In this document: positions 50,349-59,330 of the stretch, piece by piece | Position numbering within the stretch: position 1 is the stretch's first letter | How the letters are laid out: every line of letters begins with the position of its first letter | Origin: Gryllotalpicola ginsengisoli DSM 22003 | Lineage (GTDB): Bacteria > Actinomycetota > Actinomycetes > Actinomycetales > Microbacteriaceae | Assembly (NCBI RefSeq): GCF_000419445.1 | Contig: NZ_AULK01000004.1 | Coordinates: 1-64,000 of the forward strand | Reading direction: 5' to 3' | Length of the DNA stretch: 64,000 nucleotides | Translations under genes and position numbers: made by a program | Notes under the pieces: model-generated | Databases searched by the model: none | Told to the model about the DNA's origin: nothing | Seen by the model: only the letters and a program-made list of their open reading frames with translations

Positions 50349-51746
50349 TTGTCCCCCGTGATCCCCGCACCCGAGCTCTCCCGCACCCGCGAGCAACGTC
50401 GCGTGTTCGTCGCCACCGCCATTGGAACCATGACCGAGTGGTACGACTTCTTCACCTACGCGTCGGCGAGCGCCCTCATCTTCGCCACCGAGTTCTTCGC
50501 CCCGGCCGGTCCCGGGTTCGCGACGATCGTCGCGTTCCTGACCCTCGGCCTGAGCTACCTGTTCCGGCCCCTCGGCGCATTCATCGCCGGCCATCTCGGA
50601 GACAAGATCGGCCGTCGCAAGATGCTGGTGTGGACGCTGCTCACCATGGGCATCGCGACCACGCTGATCGGTTTCGTCCCGACCTACGGCACGATCGGCA
50701 TCTCGGCGCCGATCATCCTCATCCTGCTGCGCATCCTCCAGGGGCTTTCCGCGGGCGGCGAGTGGGGCGGCGCCGTGCTGATGTCGGTCGAACACGCGCC
50801 GGCCGCACGCCGCGGGGCCCTCGGGGTCGCGCCGCAGATCGGAGTGCCGCTCGGCCTGCTGACCTCCTCGGGCGTGATGGCGATCATGACGATGATCGCG
50901 CCGGGCGAGGCCTTCGTCGAGTGGGGCTGGCGGGTGCCGTTCCTGCTCAGCATCGTGCTCGTCGGCGTCGGCTACTACGCCCGGTTGCGCCTCGAGGAGA
51001 GCCCCGTCTTCACGCGCCTCGAACAGGAGGGCGAGCGGGTGCGGGTCCCCGTCGTGCAGCTGTTCCGCCGGCACGGATGGCTCGTGCTGGTGGCTTCACT
51101 CATCTTCGCCGGCAGCACCGGGGTGGGGACCATGACGACCGGCGGCTTCGTGCAGAACTACACGACGGACCCGACCGGCCCGATCCACCTCGACCGCGAG
51201 CCGATTCTGTGGGCGGTCGCCCTGGGCTCGCTGTGCTGGCTGCTGTCGACCTGGGTCTCGGGAGTGGTCTCCGACCGGTTCGGACGCAAGCGGGTCTATG
51301 TGTTCGGCTGGCTCGCGCAGCTCGTCGGCGTGGTCGCCCTCTTCCCGCTCGTCAACCTCGGCACCGTGTGGTCCACGCTGCTGGGTCTCGTGATCCTGAG
51401 CGTGGGCATCGGGATCACCTACGGACCGCTGTCGGTCGTGTACGCCGAGCTGTTCCCCGCCCCCATCCGCTACTCCGGCGTCGCGATCACCTACGCGATC
51501 GGCGCGGTCCTCGGCGGTGCATTCGGGCCGGTCATCGCGAGCACCCTCGTCAAGACGACCGGCGGAACCGCCGCGGTCACGGTCTATCTCGTGGTCCTGA
51601 CCCTCGTCGGCCTGGCCGCCACCCTCGTGCTGCACGACCGCACCGGCGTCGCGCTCGACGGGCACGCCACGCAGGACGAGACGCCGTGGATGTTCGCACG
51701 GTCGAAGGCGCCGGCGATCCCCGCCGGCTCCGACCCGGTCGTCTGA
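50349..51746 (+). CDS. MHS-family (MFS) aromatic-acid/metabolite:H+ symporter
   Basis: A 465-residue, 12-helix major facilitator of the metabolite:H+ symporter group (ShiA, PcaT-like). It has ATAIGTMTEWYDFFTYASASAL (about 22-43), GHLGDKIGRRKMLVWTLLTMG (about 81-101, the MFS motif A) and LQGLSAGGEWGGAVLMSVEHAP (about 129-150). It is TTG-initiated at 50349 with AAGGAG upstream. It precedes the hydroxybenzoate-type monooxygenase by 49 bases and is probably the uptake system for its substrate. Confidence 0.9.
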   Translation: MSPVIPAPELSRTREQRRVFVATAIGTMTEWYDFFTYASASALIFATEFFAPAGPGFATIVAFLTLGLSYLFRPLGAFIAGHLGDKIGRRKMLVWTLLTMGIATTLIGFVPTYGTIGISAPIILILLRILQGLSAGGEWGGAVLMSVEHAPAARRGALGVAPQIGVPLGLLTSSGVMAIMTMIAPGEAFVEWGWRVPFLLSIVLVGVGYYARLRLEESPVFTRLEQEGERVRVPVVQLFRRHGWLVLVASLIFAGSTGVGTMTTGGFVQNYTTDPTGPIHLDREPILWAVALGSLCWLLSTWVSGVVSDRFGRKRVYVFGWLAQLVGVVALFPLVNLGTVWSTLLGLVILSVGIGITYGPLSVVYAELFPAPIRYSGVAITYAIGAVLGGAFGPVIASTLVKTTGGTAAVTVYLVVLTLVGLAATLVLHDRTGVALDGHATQDETPWMFARSKAPAIPAGSDPVV

Positions 51747-51795
51747 CCCCACCGTCTTACGAGAATCGACGGCTTCGAGAAAGCGAGCGACAAGA

Positions 51796-53712
51796 TTGCA
51801 GATCCACCACCGCGGCTATGAGTCCGGCGACCCTCGGGTCAAACCGGCTGCCGGATTCGGCATCGACCGCCCCACCGAGATCCCCGACGAGATGGACGTG
51901 CTCATCGTCGGCACCGGACCGGCCGCCGCGGTGGTGACGGCCCAGCTCTCGCGCTTCCCCTCGATCAACGCCCGCGCGATCGAGAAGCGCCCCGGTCGCC
52001 TGGCCGTCGGACAGGCCGACGGCATCCAGGCACGCTCGGTGGAGACCTTCCAGGCGTTCGGATTCGCCGGCGAGGTGATCGACGAGGCCTACCGCAACGT
52101 CGAGATGTGCTTCTGGAAGCCGGATCCGCTCGATCCGAGCCGGATCGTGCGGGCCTCGCGCGCGCCGGACGACGCGACCGGCATCAGCGAGTTCCCGCAC
52201 ATCTACGTCAACCAGTCTCGGATCCTCGACTACTTCCTGCGCGACGCCGTGCGCGCCCCGGGCCGGATCGTGCCCGACTACGGCGTCGAGTTCCTCGACT
52301 GCACGATCGACCCCGATGCCGAGTACGCGGTGGCTGCGCGCATCCGCTATGTCACCGGTCCTCGGGCCGGTGAGGAGCGCACGGTGCGCGCGAAGTACCT
52401 GGTGGGCGGTGACGGCGCTCGCAGCCGCGTGCGCGCGTCGCTCGGGCACCGCCTGCACGGCGAGTCGTCGATGCACGCCTGGGGCGTGATGGACATCCTG
52501 TCCAACACCGACTTCCCCGACATCCAGGTCAAGTGCTCGATCCAGTCGCACGACGCGGGCAACATCCTGCTCATTCCCCGCGAGGGCGGATACCTGGTGC
52601 GGATGTACGTCGATCTCGGCGAGGTCGACGAGTCGGATGCCGGAGCGGTGCGTGCCACCCCCATCGAGGCGATGATCGAGAAGGCGAATCGGGTGCTGCA
52701 TCCGTACACGCTCGACGTGAAAGTCGTGACCTGGTGGTCGGTGTACGAGGTGGCCCACCGCATCACCGACGGTTTCGACGACGTCCCTCCCGAGCTCGCC
52801 GGCATCCGCGCGCCGCACGCGTTCATCATGGGCGACGCGTGCCACACGCACTCTGCGAAGGCCGGGCAGGGAATGAACGTGTCGATCCAAGACGGGTTCA
52901 ACCTCGGGTGGAAGCTCGCCGCGGTGCTCGAGGGTCGCGCGCCCGAGCCGCTGCTGTCCACCTACGCCAGCGAGCGCAAGGTGGTGGCGCAGAATCTCAT
53001 CGACTTCGACAAGGAGTGGGCCGAGATGCTGGCCCGCCCCGTCGACGCCTGGGAGGATCCGGCGGAGCTGGAGCGCTACTACCTCGCCACGATGGAGTTC
53101 CCCGCGGGCTTCATGACGCAGTATGCGCCGTCGATGATCGTGCTCGGCACCGAGCACCAGGAGCTCGCGACGGGGTTCCCCGTCGGCAAGCGCTTCAAGT
53201 CGGCCGAGGTGATCCGCCGCGCGGACAACCGCTGGCGCCACCTCGGTCACCTGCACGAAGCCGACGGGCGTTGGCGCGTGTACGTGTTCGCGGACTCCGC
53301 GCCGCCCGCCCTGAGCGGCACGCCCACGGCCGACTTCGCCCAGTGGTGGGCGCACGAGCCGTCGTCGCCGCGGGTGCGCTACACGCCGGCGGGCGGTGAC
53401 GACGACGCCGTCTTCGACACCAAGGTCGTCTACCAGCAGAACTACACGCTGGTCGAGCCCGGCGACGTTCCCGACGCGTTCAAGCCGGTCAAAGCGCCGT
53501 TCGGCCTCGTCGACATCAACCAGATCTTCGCCTCCGGGCATGGCCGGGACATCTTCCGCGAACGCGGCATCAGCCGTGATGGCGCCATCGTGGTCGTGCG
53601 GCCCGACCAGTACGTCGCGGCCGTGCTGCCGCTCGCGGCGCGCAGCGAACTGGCCGACTTCTTCGACGGGAACATGCGGGCGCAGGCCGGCGCGATGCTC
53701 GCCGCGCGCTAA
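51796..53712 (+). CDS. FAD-dependent 3-hydroxybenzoate 4-monooxygenase-like enzyme
   Basis: A 638-residue single-component flavoprotein hydroxylase of the phenol 2-monooxygenase/MobA group. It has the FAD GxGxxA motif VLIVGTGPAAAVVTAQLSRF (about 35-54), the DG motif VGGDGARSRVRASLG (about 205-219) and GD motif FIMGDACHTHSAKAGQGMNVSIQDGFNLGWKL (about 342-373). The C-terminal thioredoxin-like domain (about 480-638) is found in this group. It starts HHRGYESGDPRV like MobA proteins, supporting the TTG start at 51796. MobA converts 3-hydroxybenzoate to protocatechuate; the exact substrate here is inferred. Its stop overlaps that of the convergent ABC gene by four bases. Confidence 0.85.
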   Translation: MQIHHRGYESGDPRVKPAAGFGIDRPTEIPDEMDVLIVGTGPAAAVVTAQLSRFPSINARAIEKRPGRLAVGQADGIQARSVETFQAFGFAGEVIDEAYRNVEMCFWKPDPLDPSRIVRASRAPDDATGISEFPHIYVNQSRILDYFLRDAVRAPGRIVPDYGVEFLDCTIDPDAEYAVAARIRYVTGPRAGEERTVRAKYLVGGDGARSRVRASLGHRLHGESSMHAWGVMDILSNTDFPDIQVKCSIQSHDAGNILLIPREGGYLVRMYVDLGEVDESDAGAVRATPIEAMIEKANRVLHPYTLDVKVVTWWSVYEVAHRITDGFDDVPPELAGIRAPHAFIMGDACHTHSAKAGQGMNVSIQDGFNLGWKLAAVLEGRAPEPLLSTYASERKVVAQNLIDFDKEWAEMLARPVDAWEDPAELERYYLATMEFPAGFMTQYAPSMIVLGTEHQELATGFPVGKRFKSAEVIRRADNRWRHLGHLHEADGRWRVYVFADSAPPALSGTPTADFAQWWAHEPSSPRVRYTPAGGDDDAVFDTKVVYQQNYTLVEPGDVPDAFKPVKAPFGLVDINQIFASGHGRDIFRERGISRDGAIVVVRPDQYVAAVLPLAARSELADFFDGNMRAQAGAMLAAR

Positions 53713-55295
53713 GCGTGCTCGGAACCGTGCCGCAGCTTCATCCGCGAGCCGGAGGCGAACGTCGCGTTGACGATGTCGTCCGCGGAGATCTCACCGGTCA
53801 GCTCGGCGCTGATGCCGCCTTCGCCGACGACCAGCACCCGGTCGCAGAGCAGGGACAGCTCGTTCTCGTCCGACCCGGCGACGAGCACGGTGCAGCCCGC
53901 TGCTGCCGCCTGCCGGATGGCGGTGATGATGATGTGGCGAGCGCCGACGTCGACGGCCTGGGTCGGCTCGTGCAGCACCAGCAGGCGCGGCGAGCTGGAG
54001 AGCCACTTGGCCAGCACCACCTTCTGCTGGTTGCCGCCGCTGAAGGTTCCGACCGGCGCCTGCGGGGTGCGCGGCCGCACGTCGAGTCGCTCGAGCCACT
54101 CCTCCACGGTCGCGCGGCCTTCCCGCGCCGGCAGCGGCAGCAGTGGCGTGTTCGAGGCGGCGCTGCGCAGCACGAGAGCGTTCTCGGCGACGGTGAGGTC
54201 CAGGGCGAGGCCGGCGCGCTCGCGCCCCTCGGGGACGAGGGCGATGCGGTGCGCGATCGCCTTCTGCGGGTTCAGCTTCGGCAGCGCCAGCTGCGTGTCG
54301 CCGATGGTCAGCGTTCCGGCGACGGCCTGCTGCGCCCCGGTGATGAGATACGGGATCTCCGCGTATCCCGAGTCGGGCGTGCCCGTGACGCCGAGGATCT
54401 CGCCGGCCTCGATCGCGAAGCCGAGGCCGCTGAGCGGCCCTCCGGTCAGGCCGGAGACGTGCACCGGGTCGCCGCCGGCCCGCTCATCGCGTGAGGCGCC
54501 GCCGAGGTCGACGAGGTTGCGGCCGAGCATGAGCCGCGTGAGGTCGGCCTCGCTGAGGCCCGCCACCTCGCGCCCCGACTCAATCGACTGACCGTCGCGC
54601 AGCACAGTCACGCGGTCGGCCGCGTCGACGACCTCTTCCAGACGGTGCGTGATCATCAGCACCGAGGTGCCGGTCTTCACGATCTCGTCGAGCATCTGGA
54701 AGAAGTGCTCCAGTGAGCGCCGGGTCAGCGCGCGCGTCGACTCATCGAAGATGATGAGCCCGCCGCCGGCCTGCGCGTCCTGCAGCGCGCGGGCGATGGC
54801 GACCGTCGCGCGCTCCTCCTCGCTCAGCGAGCCGACGGGGGCCTCGAGCGGGACGCGCCGGCCGAGACGGTCGAACACCGCGCGCGCCTGCTCCCGCTCA
54901 TGCCGCCAACGGATGCGCCGCCCGAGCCGCGTTGCGCTGAACCGGCCCACCCTCAGGTTCTCAAGCACCGTCATGTCGTCCACGAGGCCGAGGCTCTGGT
55001 GCACGACGGCCACACCGCGGGCCATGGACTCGTTGGGGCTGACCGGCAGCTTGAGGGGGACGCCATCGACGGCGACCCGGCCGCCCGGGTCGGGGCGGTA
55101 CAGGCCGGTGAGCACCTTCGCGAGCGTCGATTTGCCCGATCCGTTCTGCCCGATCAGGCCGTGGATCTCGCCCGGCCGCACGTCCAAGGAGACGTCACGC
55201 AGCACGCGGTTGCGACCGAAGGTGACCGAGATGCTCTCGACGTCGAGCCGGTTCTCCGGCGCGGGAGCCCGGTCCACCGCCTGCGCCTGGCTCAT
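53709..55295 (-). CDS. CUT2/ribose-type ABC importer ATPase (double domain)
   Basis: A 528-residue protein with two ATPase halves. The first has Walker A GQNGSGKST (about 49-57) and Walker B GGLIIFDESTRALT, but its signature is VGSLSEEERATVAIARAL instead of LSGGQ. The second half has the signature GTFSGGNQQKVVLAKWL and Walker B LLVLHEPTQAVDVGAR. Its Walker A is degenerate (GVTGTPDSGYAE), as is normal for this group. The ATG overlaps the stop of the binding-protein gene (ATGA). It energises import by the permease at 56514. Confidence 0.9.
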   Translation of the reverse strand: MSQAQAVDRAPAPENRLDVESISVTFGRNRVLRDVSLDVRPGEIHGLIGQNGSGKSTLAKVLTGLYRPDPGGRVAVDGVPLKLPVSPNESMARGVAVVHQSLGLVDDMTVLENLRVGRFSATRLGRRIRWRHEREQARAVFDRLGRRVPLEAPVGSLSEEERATVAIARALQDAQAGGGLIIFDESTRALTRRSLEHFFQMLDEIVKTGTSVLMITHRLEEVVDAADRVTVLRDGQSIESGREVAGLSEADLTRLMLGRNLVDLGGASRDERAGGDPVHVSGLTGGPLSGLGFAIEAGEILGVTGTPDSGYAEIPYLITGAQQAVAGTLTIGDTQLALPKLNPQKAIAHRIALVPEGRERAGLALDLTVAENALVLRSAASNTPLLPLPAREGRATVEEWLERLDVRPRTPQAPVGTFSGGNQQKVVLAKWLSSSPRLLVLHEPTQAVDVGARHIIITAIRQAAAAGCTVLVAGSDENELSLLCDRVLVVGEGGISAELTGEISADDIVNATFASGSRMKLRHGSEHA

Positions 55296-56464
55296 GAGAC
55301 GCCCCACAGCTTGGCGAACTTCTCGGTGAAGTCGGTTGGCCCGAACCACTCGCCCGAGGCCTGGGCGGCCGCGGTGATCTTCACGTCTTTGATCGAGTCG
55401 CGTGTGAACAGCCGCACGGGGATCGTGTACTTCGGCAACTGCGCACCCGTCAGCATGCGCAGCACCGCGTCGGTGTCGGCCCAGCCCTGGTAGGCCGAGG
55501 CCTGCCCGACTGCCGCGTAGAGGAAGTTCTTCGACTGCAGCATCTGCAGGCTGCTGAGCTGCGCGGCGCCGGTCGCGCCCTTGATCGAGCCCGACTTGCC
55601 TGCCTGCTGCACGCCGCCCAGGGTGGGCTGCACGAACTGCTCGAACTCGGAGACGATGTAGCCCGCGTCGGGGGTCTTCAGCAGTGCCGAGCTGGTCGAC
55701 GAGGGCACCAGGGAGAAGTTCGCCGACGAGATCTTGTTGAGCGTCACCTTGCAGTCGGGGCACTGCTTCTTCAGCTCCGCCTCTCCGGCCTTGTAGTAGA
55801 CCTCGGGCGCGGGGCCGTCCTGGTTGAGGCTGAACACAAGCGACGCCTTGCCGCCCGAGTCGAGGGTGATCCAGTCGGCCAGGGCGACCATCTGCGCCGA
55901 ACCGGGTGCCTCGATGTAGCCGAGGGTCTTCGAGGCCGGGTGCGCGTCGTCGACGACCTGGTCGGTGTTCAGCACGGCGATTCCCGCCTTCTGCGCGGCG
56001 TCGAAGGCGTTGGCGGCGATCGTGTACGGAATACCGTCGGTGATGATCGCCGCGGCTTTGCCCTGGGTGGCCTGGTCGACGCAGGCACCGATCGCGGTGG
56101 GCGTGCCCTCGCCGTTGCACACCTGCAGCTTGAGGCCCGCCTTGGTCAGCGCCTGCTTGAGGGCCGCCTGCGTGACGGAGAACTGCGGCGCCTGCTGCGT
56201 GATCGGGATGTAGTAGACCGTCTTACCCGCGAGCCCGGAGATGTCGCCGACGGGGTCGGTCGGCACCGGGTAGCTGTCGCCGGCCTTCTCGAGGTGGGCG
56301 ACGGTCTTGGCCAGGGCGTCGTTCGTAGTGCCCGCCGACGATCCGGAGGTGCTGGCCGGGCCCGTCGCGCCGCAGCCGGAGAGCGTGAGGCCGACGAGGC
56401 CTGCGGCGGCGACGGCGAGCGCGATGCGGGTGCGCGCCCGGCGGAGGGTGGGGAGGCGGTTCAT
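55292..56464 (-). CDS. ABC importer substrate-binding lipoprotein (ribose-type)
   Basis: A 390-residue type I periplasmic-binding-fold lipoprotein, lipobox LSGC at about residues 28-31. The first lobe is KTVYYIPITQQAPQFSVTQAALKQALTKAGL. The ligand cleft is around ACVDQATQGKAAAIITDGIPY. The last part is QGWADTDAVLRMLTGAQLP. It has extra cysteines (QVCNGEG, IGACVDQ, KKQCPDCKV), likely forming disulfides. The sugar-type fold is known to bind also aromatic or cyclic compounds; the local genes favour that. GTCAAGAAAGGTCTCC precedes ATG 56464. Confidence 0.87.
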   Translation of the reverse strand: MNRLPTLRRARTRIALAVAAAGLVGLTLSGCGATGPASTSGSSAGTTNDALAKTVAHLEKAGDSYPVPTDPVGDISGLAGKTVYYIPITQQAPQFSVTQAALKQALTKAGLKLQVCNGEGTPTAIGACVDQATQGKAAAIITDGIPYTIAANAFDAAQKAGIAVLNTDQVVDDAHPASKTLGYIEAPGSAQMVALADWITLDSGGKASLVFSLNQDGPAPEVYYKAGEAELKKQCPDCKVTLNKISSANFSLVPSSTSSALLKTPDAGYIVSEFEQFVQPTLGGVQQAGKSGSIKGATGAAQLSSLQMLQSKNFLYAAVGQASAYQGWADTDAVLRMLTGAQLPKYTIPVRLFTRDSIKDVKITAAAQASGEWFGPTDFTEKFAKLWGVS

Positions 56465-56513
56465 GGGGAGACCTTTCTTGACAACTCTGGCAAGGGGGAA
56501 AGCGTGTGCGCCG

Positions 56514-57527
56514 TCAGCGCGATCGTGCGTGCAGCAGCGTCGAGATGGTCACGGCCACGACGAGCACGCCGCCGTAGAAGACCGACGAGACCCAGGCCGC
56601 GAGGCCGAGCAGCTGCAGCCCGATCACGCCGGTGGCGAGGAAGAAGACGGCGACCAGCGTGCCGAGCGGGTTGAACTTTCCCGGCTCGAAAATGGCGGTG
56701 CCGAGGAAGGTCGCGGCGAACATCGGCAGCAGGTAGCTCTGGGACACGCTGGGGTCGAAGCCTCCCGTCGCGGCAGCGGACAGAACGCCACCGATGCCGG
56801 CGATGAGACCCGCGAACACGAAAGCGCCGAAGCGGATACGCGTGACACGGATGCCCGCGAGCCGGCTCACCTCGCGGTTCGCCCCCACGAAGCGCATGTT
56901 GCGCCCGAGCGGCGTGAAGCGCATCACGTAGGCGAAGAACAGAAGCAGCACGACGCCCTCGTAGAAGTTGACCGGCAGCCCGAACAGCTGGAAGAGGGAG
57001 ATCTGGGCGAAGGAGCCCGGCAAGCCGCTGACCGGGGTGAGGTTGCTGACCCAGAGCGCGATGCCGAGCAGGAACGTGCCCATCCCCAGCGTGACGACGA
57101 TGGTGTTGACGCCGAGCCGCACCACGAGCCATCCGTTCAACGCACCCGCCGCGGTCGAGATGGCGATCGCCGCGAGAGCGGCCACCCACACGTTCCAGTG
57201 GGCGTTGACATTGAGCACGGAGACGAAGATGGCGGCGAGGCCGAAGTTCGATGCGATCGACATGTCGACGAACTCGCCGACGATGATCGTGCACAGCAGG
57301 GCCGCCGTAAGGAACATGAGCGCCTGCTGGCTGCTGAAGATCGTCTTGAACGTTCCGGAGGTGAGGAACGTCGACGGCTCGAGCACGCCATACAGGATGA
57401 TGAGCAGCACCCACACGCCGACCACGGCGAAGCGGGAGCTGAACCAACCGAAACCGCGAGGGGCGCCCCGATCGGGGGCCTCGAGGGGAACCGTCGCCGG
57501 ACTGTGTGCGTTGGTGGTGCTCGTCAT
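56514..57527 (-). CDS. ABC importer permease (ribose/branched-type)
   Basis: A 337-residue permease with about ten helices and the BPD_transp_2 signature VGANREVSRLAGIRVTRIRFGAFVFAGLIAGIGGVLSAAATG (about 217-258). Other typical segments are VGEFVDMSIASNFGLAAIFVSVL and GAGALNGWLVVRLGVNTIVVTLGMG-like. It is the first gene of the importer operon; CGAGGT precedes ATG 57527. Only one permease gene is present, so it probably acts as a homodimer. Its promoter carries the GntR-type motif at 57708-57718. Confidence 0.9.
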   Translation of the reverse strand: MTSTTNAHSPATVPLEAPDRGAPRGFGWFSSRFAVVGVWVLLIILYGVLEPSTFLTSGTFKTIFSSQQALMFLTAALLCTIIVGEFVDMSIASNFGLAAIFVSVLNVNAHWNVWVAALAAIAISTAAGALNGWLVVRLGVNTIVVTLGMGTFLLGIALWVSNLTPVSGLPGSFAQISLFQLFGLPVNFYEGVVLLLFFAYVMRFTPLGRNMRFVGANREVSRLAGIRVTRIRFGAFVFAGLIAGIGGVLSAAATGGFDPSVSQSYLLPMFAATFLGTAIFEPGKFNPLGTLVAVFFLATGVIGLQLLGLAAWVSSVFYGGVLVVAVTISTLLHARSR

Positions 57528-57671
57528 TGGGTACCTCGGCGTGCTGTCGATCTGATGCCGTTGCCCCTGAGGGCAGCGAACTGCGGGCCAGGCGTGCCGC
57601 TCCCGAGAAGCCCTTCCGCGACGTGCGCGACCGGCCTCACTGCCCACTTCGTCGAGGGCGTCACCCGTGAA

Positions 57672-57718
57672 GAGTAACCACGTCGTACACGACCGGTCAA
57701 TCTGTTTTCTTATGCGAT
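57672..57718 (-). promoter_or_regulatory. Importer promoter with adjacent GntR-type operator motif
   Basis: On the minus strand TTGACC (57695-57700) and TTACTC (57672-57677) are 17 bases apart. Directly upstream of the -35, the plus strand reads TCTTATGCGAT (57708-57718). This matches TCTTATACGAT at 58498-58508 in ten of eleven positions. The two copies flank the GntR gene. The -10 match is weak. Confidence 0.5.
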
Positions 57719-57752
57719 TTGTTACGAAAAGAACGAGAACGGATGTGGCGCT

Positions 57753-58409
57753 TCAGACCGCTTCGGAGTCCAACCGCTCTTGATACGAAGTGATCGCCTC
57801 GAGTGTGTTCAGCTCGTGGCGCCGCGCCGTGGTCTCGATCACCTCGGTGTCTGCGCGAATCTCAAGCAGGTCGAGCAGAGCGTCGTGCTCGGCGACCGAG
57901 GCGAGCGCGCGGCCCGGCGCGTACCAGTAGGCGGAGCGCCGGACGAGGTCGACCCTCGCCCATTCGGCGTCGAGCAACTGGGTGAGGTGCTCATCGCCGC
58001 ACCGGGTGTAGATCTCCGCATGAAACGCCCGATTGAGACGACCGAACCGCACCGGGTCGAATTCGCCCAGCGCCTTCTCCATGTCGCGGTTCATCGCGCG
58101 CGCGGCGTCGATGTTCTCGGCCGTCAGGTGCTCGACCGAGAGGGCGGTCGCGAGGCCCTCGAGCCGGGCCACGATGCGCATGCTGGAGGCGAACGCGCCC
58201 GTGTCGAAGGTCTTCACGATGGCACCGACGTGAGGGACGACCTCGACCCAGCCCTCGGCCTCGAGCCGGCGCACCGCTTCCCGCCAGGGAATGACGCTGG
58301 CGTTGGACTCGCGCTTCAACTGATCCACCACGATGCGGTGACCAGGCCCGTAGGTGCCGTCCATGATGCGGCCCTTGAGGGTCACATAGCACTCCTCGGT
58401 CTTGCTCAT
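57753..58409 (-). CDS. GntR-family (FCD) transcriptional regulator
   Basis: A 218-residue regulator with an N-terminal winged HTH (CYVTLKGRIMDGTYGPGHRIVVDQLKRESNASVIPWREAVRRLEAEGWV, about 7-55). The C-terminal FCD domain has the metal-binding residues spread over DMEKALGEFDPVRFGRLNRAFHAEIYTRCG and ASVAEHDALLDLL. ATG 58409 is preferred because GGGAGG lies upstream; an in-frame ATG at 58445 has no such site. It sits between the importer and the hydrolase operon and probably represses both through the shared TCTTATRCGAT motif. Confidence 0.88.
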   Translation of the reverse strand: MSKTEECYVTLKGRIMDGTYGPGHRIVVDQLKRESNASVIPWREAVRRLEAEGWVEVVPHVGAIVKTFDTGAFASSMRIVARLEGLATALSVEHLTAENIDAARAMNRDMEKALGEFDPVRFGRLNRAFHAEIYTRCGDEHLTQLLDAEWARVDLVRRSAYWYAPGRALASVAEHDALLDLLEIRADTEVIETTARRHELNTLEAITSYQERLDSEAV

Positions 58410-58489
58410 GCGAACGCGTCCTCCCTGACTGGCGGTGCTCGACATGGTACGTGGCGCCACGGGAGTCCGCGCCTGTTGCTTGTCACCCG

Positions 58490-58508
58490 ATAAGAAGTCT
58501 TATACGAT
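58490..58508. promoter_or_regulatory. GntR-type operator before the catabolic operon
   Basis: ATAAGAAGTCTTAT (58490-58503) is a perfect palindrome, and TCTTATACGAT (58498-58508) overlaps it. It lies about 50 bases before the hydrolase start and in the divergent promoter region of the GntR gene. The TCTTATRCGAT part recurs at 57708-57718. Confidence 0.6.
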
Positions 58509-58556
58509 CTGACTCGGCTCAGCCGCCGCAACGGAGCAGCGAAGAAGGACGCCAGT

Positions 58557-59294
58557 ATGACCGAACTGACCGCCCGCGACATCCCCTACGAGCATCGCGG
58601 CACCCGAATGACCGGCTACTTCTGTGCGCCGAAGGGCGGACAGACCGGGCTTCCCGGGCTCGTGCTCGTGCACGATGCCTTCGGCCTCGGTGAACCGATG
58701 ATCCGGCTCGCCCATCGATACGCCCACCTCGGCTTCGCCGTTCTCGCCGCCGATGTGTGGGGCGAGCGCAAAGTCCCCGGCTCGGGCGAGGAGATCGGAC
58801 CGCTGATCGGAGGCATGGTCGCCGACCGAGAGGAATGGCTCGGTCGCATCGACTCGGCCCACGCCGCCCTCGTGGCCCAGCCCGAGGTCGCCGGCCCCGA
58901 GACCGCGATCGCGGGTTACTGCTTCGGCGGGGCATCCGCTCTCGAATACGTTCGCGTCGGCGGCCCGGTGCGCGCGGCCGTCAGCGTGCACGGCGGACTC
59001 GACCTGCTCGCCCCCGACTGGCACGAGGCGACGCGCTCGGCGCAGGTGCTCGTGTGCACGGGCTCGGCGGACCCGATGGCGACGGCCGCGCTGCGCGACG
59101 CCCTGACGACCGCCATGACCGACGCCGGGATCACGTGGGAGCTCGACCTATACAGCGGCGCGCAGCACGGATTCACCAACCCGCTCTCCGACCTTCCCGG
59201 CATGCCTCCCGGCGTCGCCTACGACGAGCGCGCCTCGGAGCGTGCCTGGGCGGCGACGGAGAGCTTCCTGCGCGACGTGTTCGCCGCCGGGTGA
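58557..59294 (+). CDS. Dienelactone hydrolase family protein
   Basis: A 245-residue alpha/beta hydrolase of the dienelactone hydrolase type. Its triad is visible: Cys in AIAGYCFGGASAL (about 119-131), Asp in CTGSADPMAT (about 164-173) and His in SGAQHGFTNPLS (about 201-212). It has the family element HDAFGLGEPMIRLAHRYAHLGFAVLAADVWGE. Such enzymes hydrolyse enol-lactones or esters in aromatic degradation. GAAGAAGGA precedes ATG 58557. It is the first gene of the GntR-flanked operon. Confidence 0.88.
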   Translation: MTELTARDIPYEHRGTRMTGYFCAPKGGQTGLPGLVLVHDAFGLGEPMIRLAHRYAHLGFAVLAADVWGERKVPGSGEEIGPLIGGMVADREEWLGRIDSAHAALVAQPEVAGPETAIAGYCFGGASALEYVRVGGPVRAAVSVHGGLDLLAPDWHEATRSAQVLVCTGSADPMATAALRDALTTAMTDAGITWELDLYSGAQHGFTNPLSDLPGMPPGVAYDERASERAWAATESFLRDVFAAG

Positions 59295-59330
59295 CCGATC
59301 GACCCCATTCACCGAAGAACGAGGACAGAC

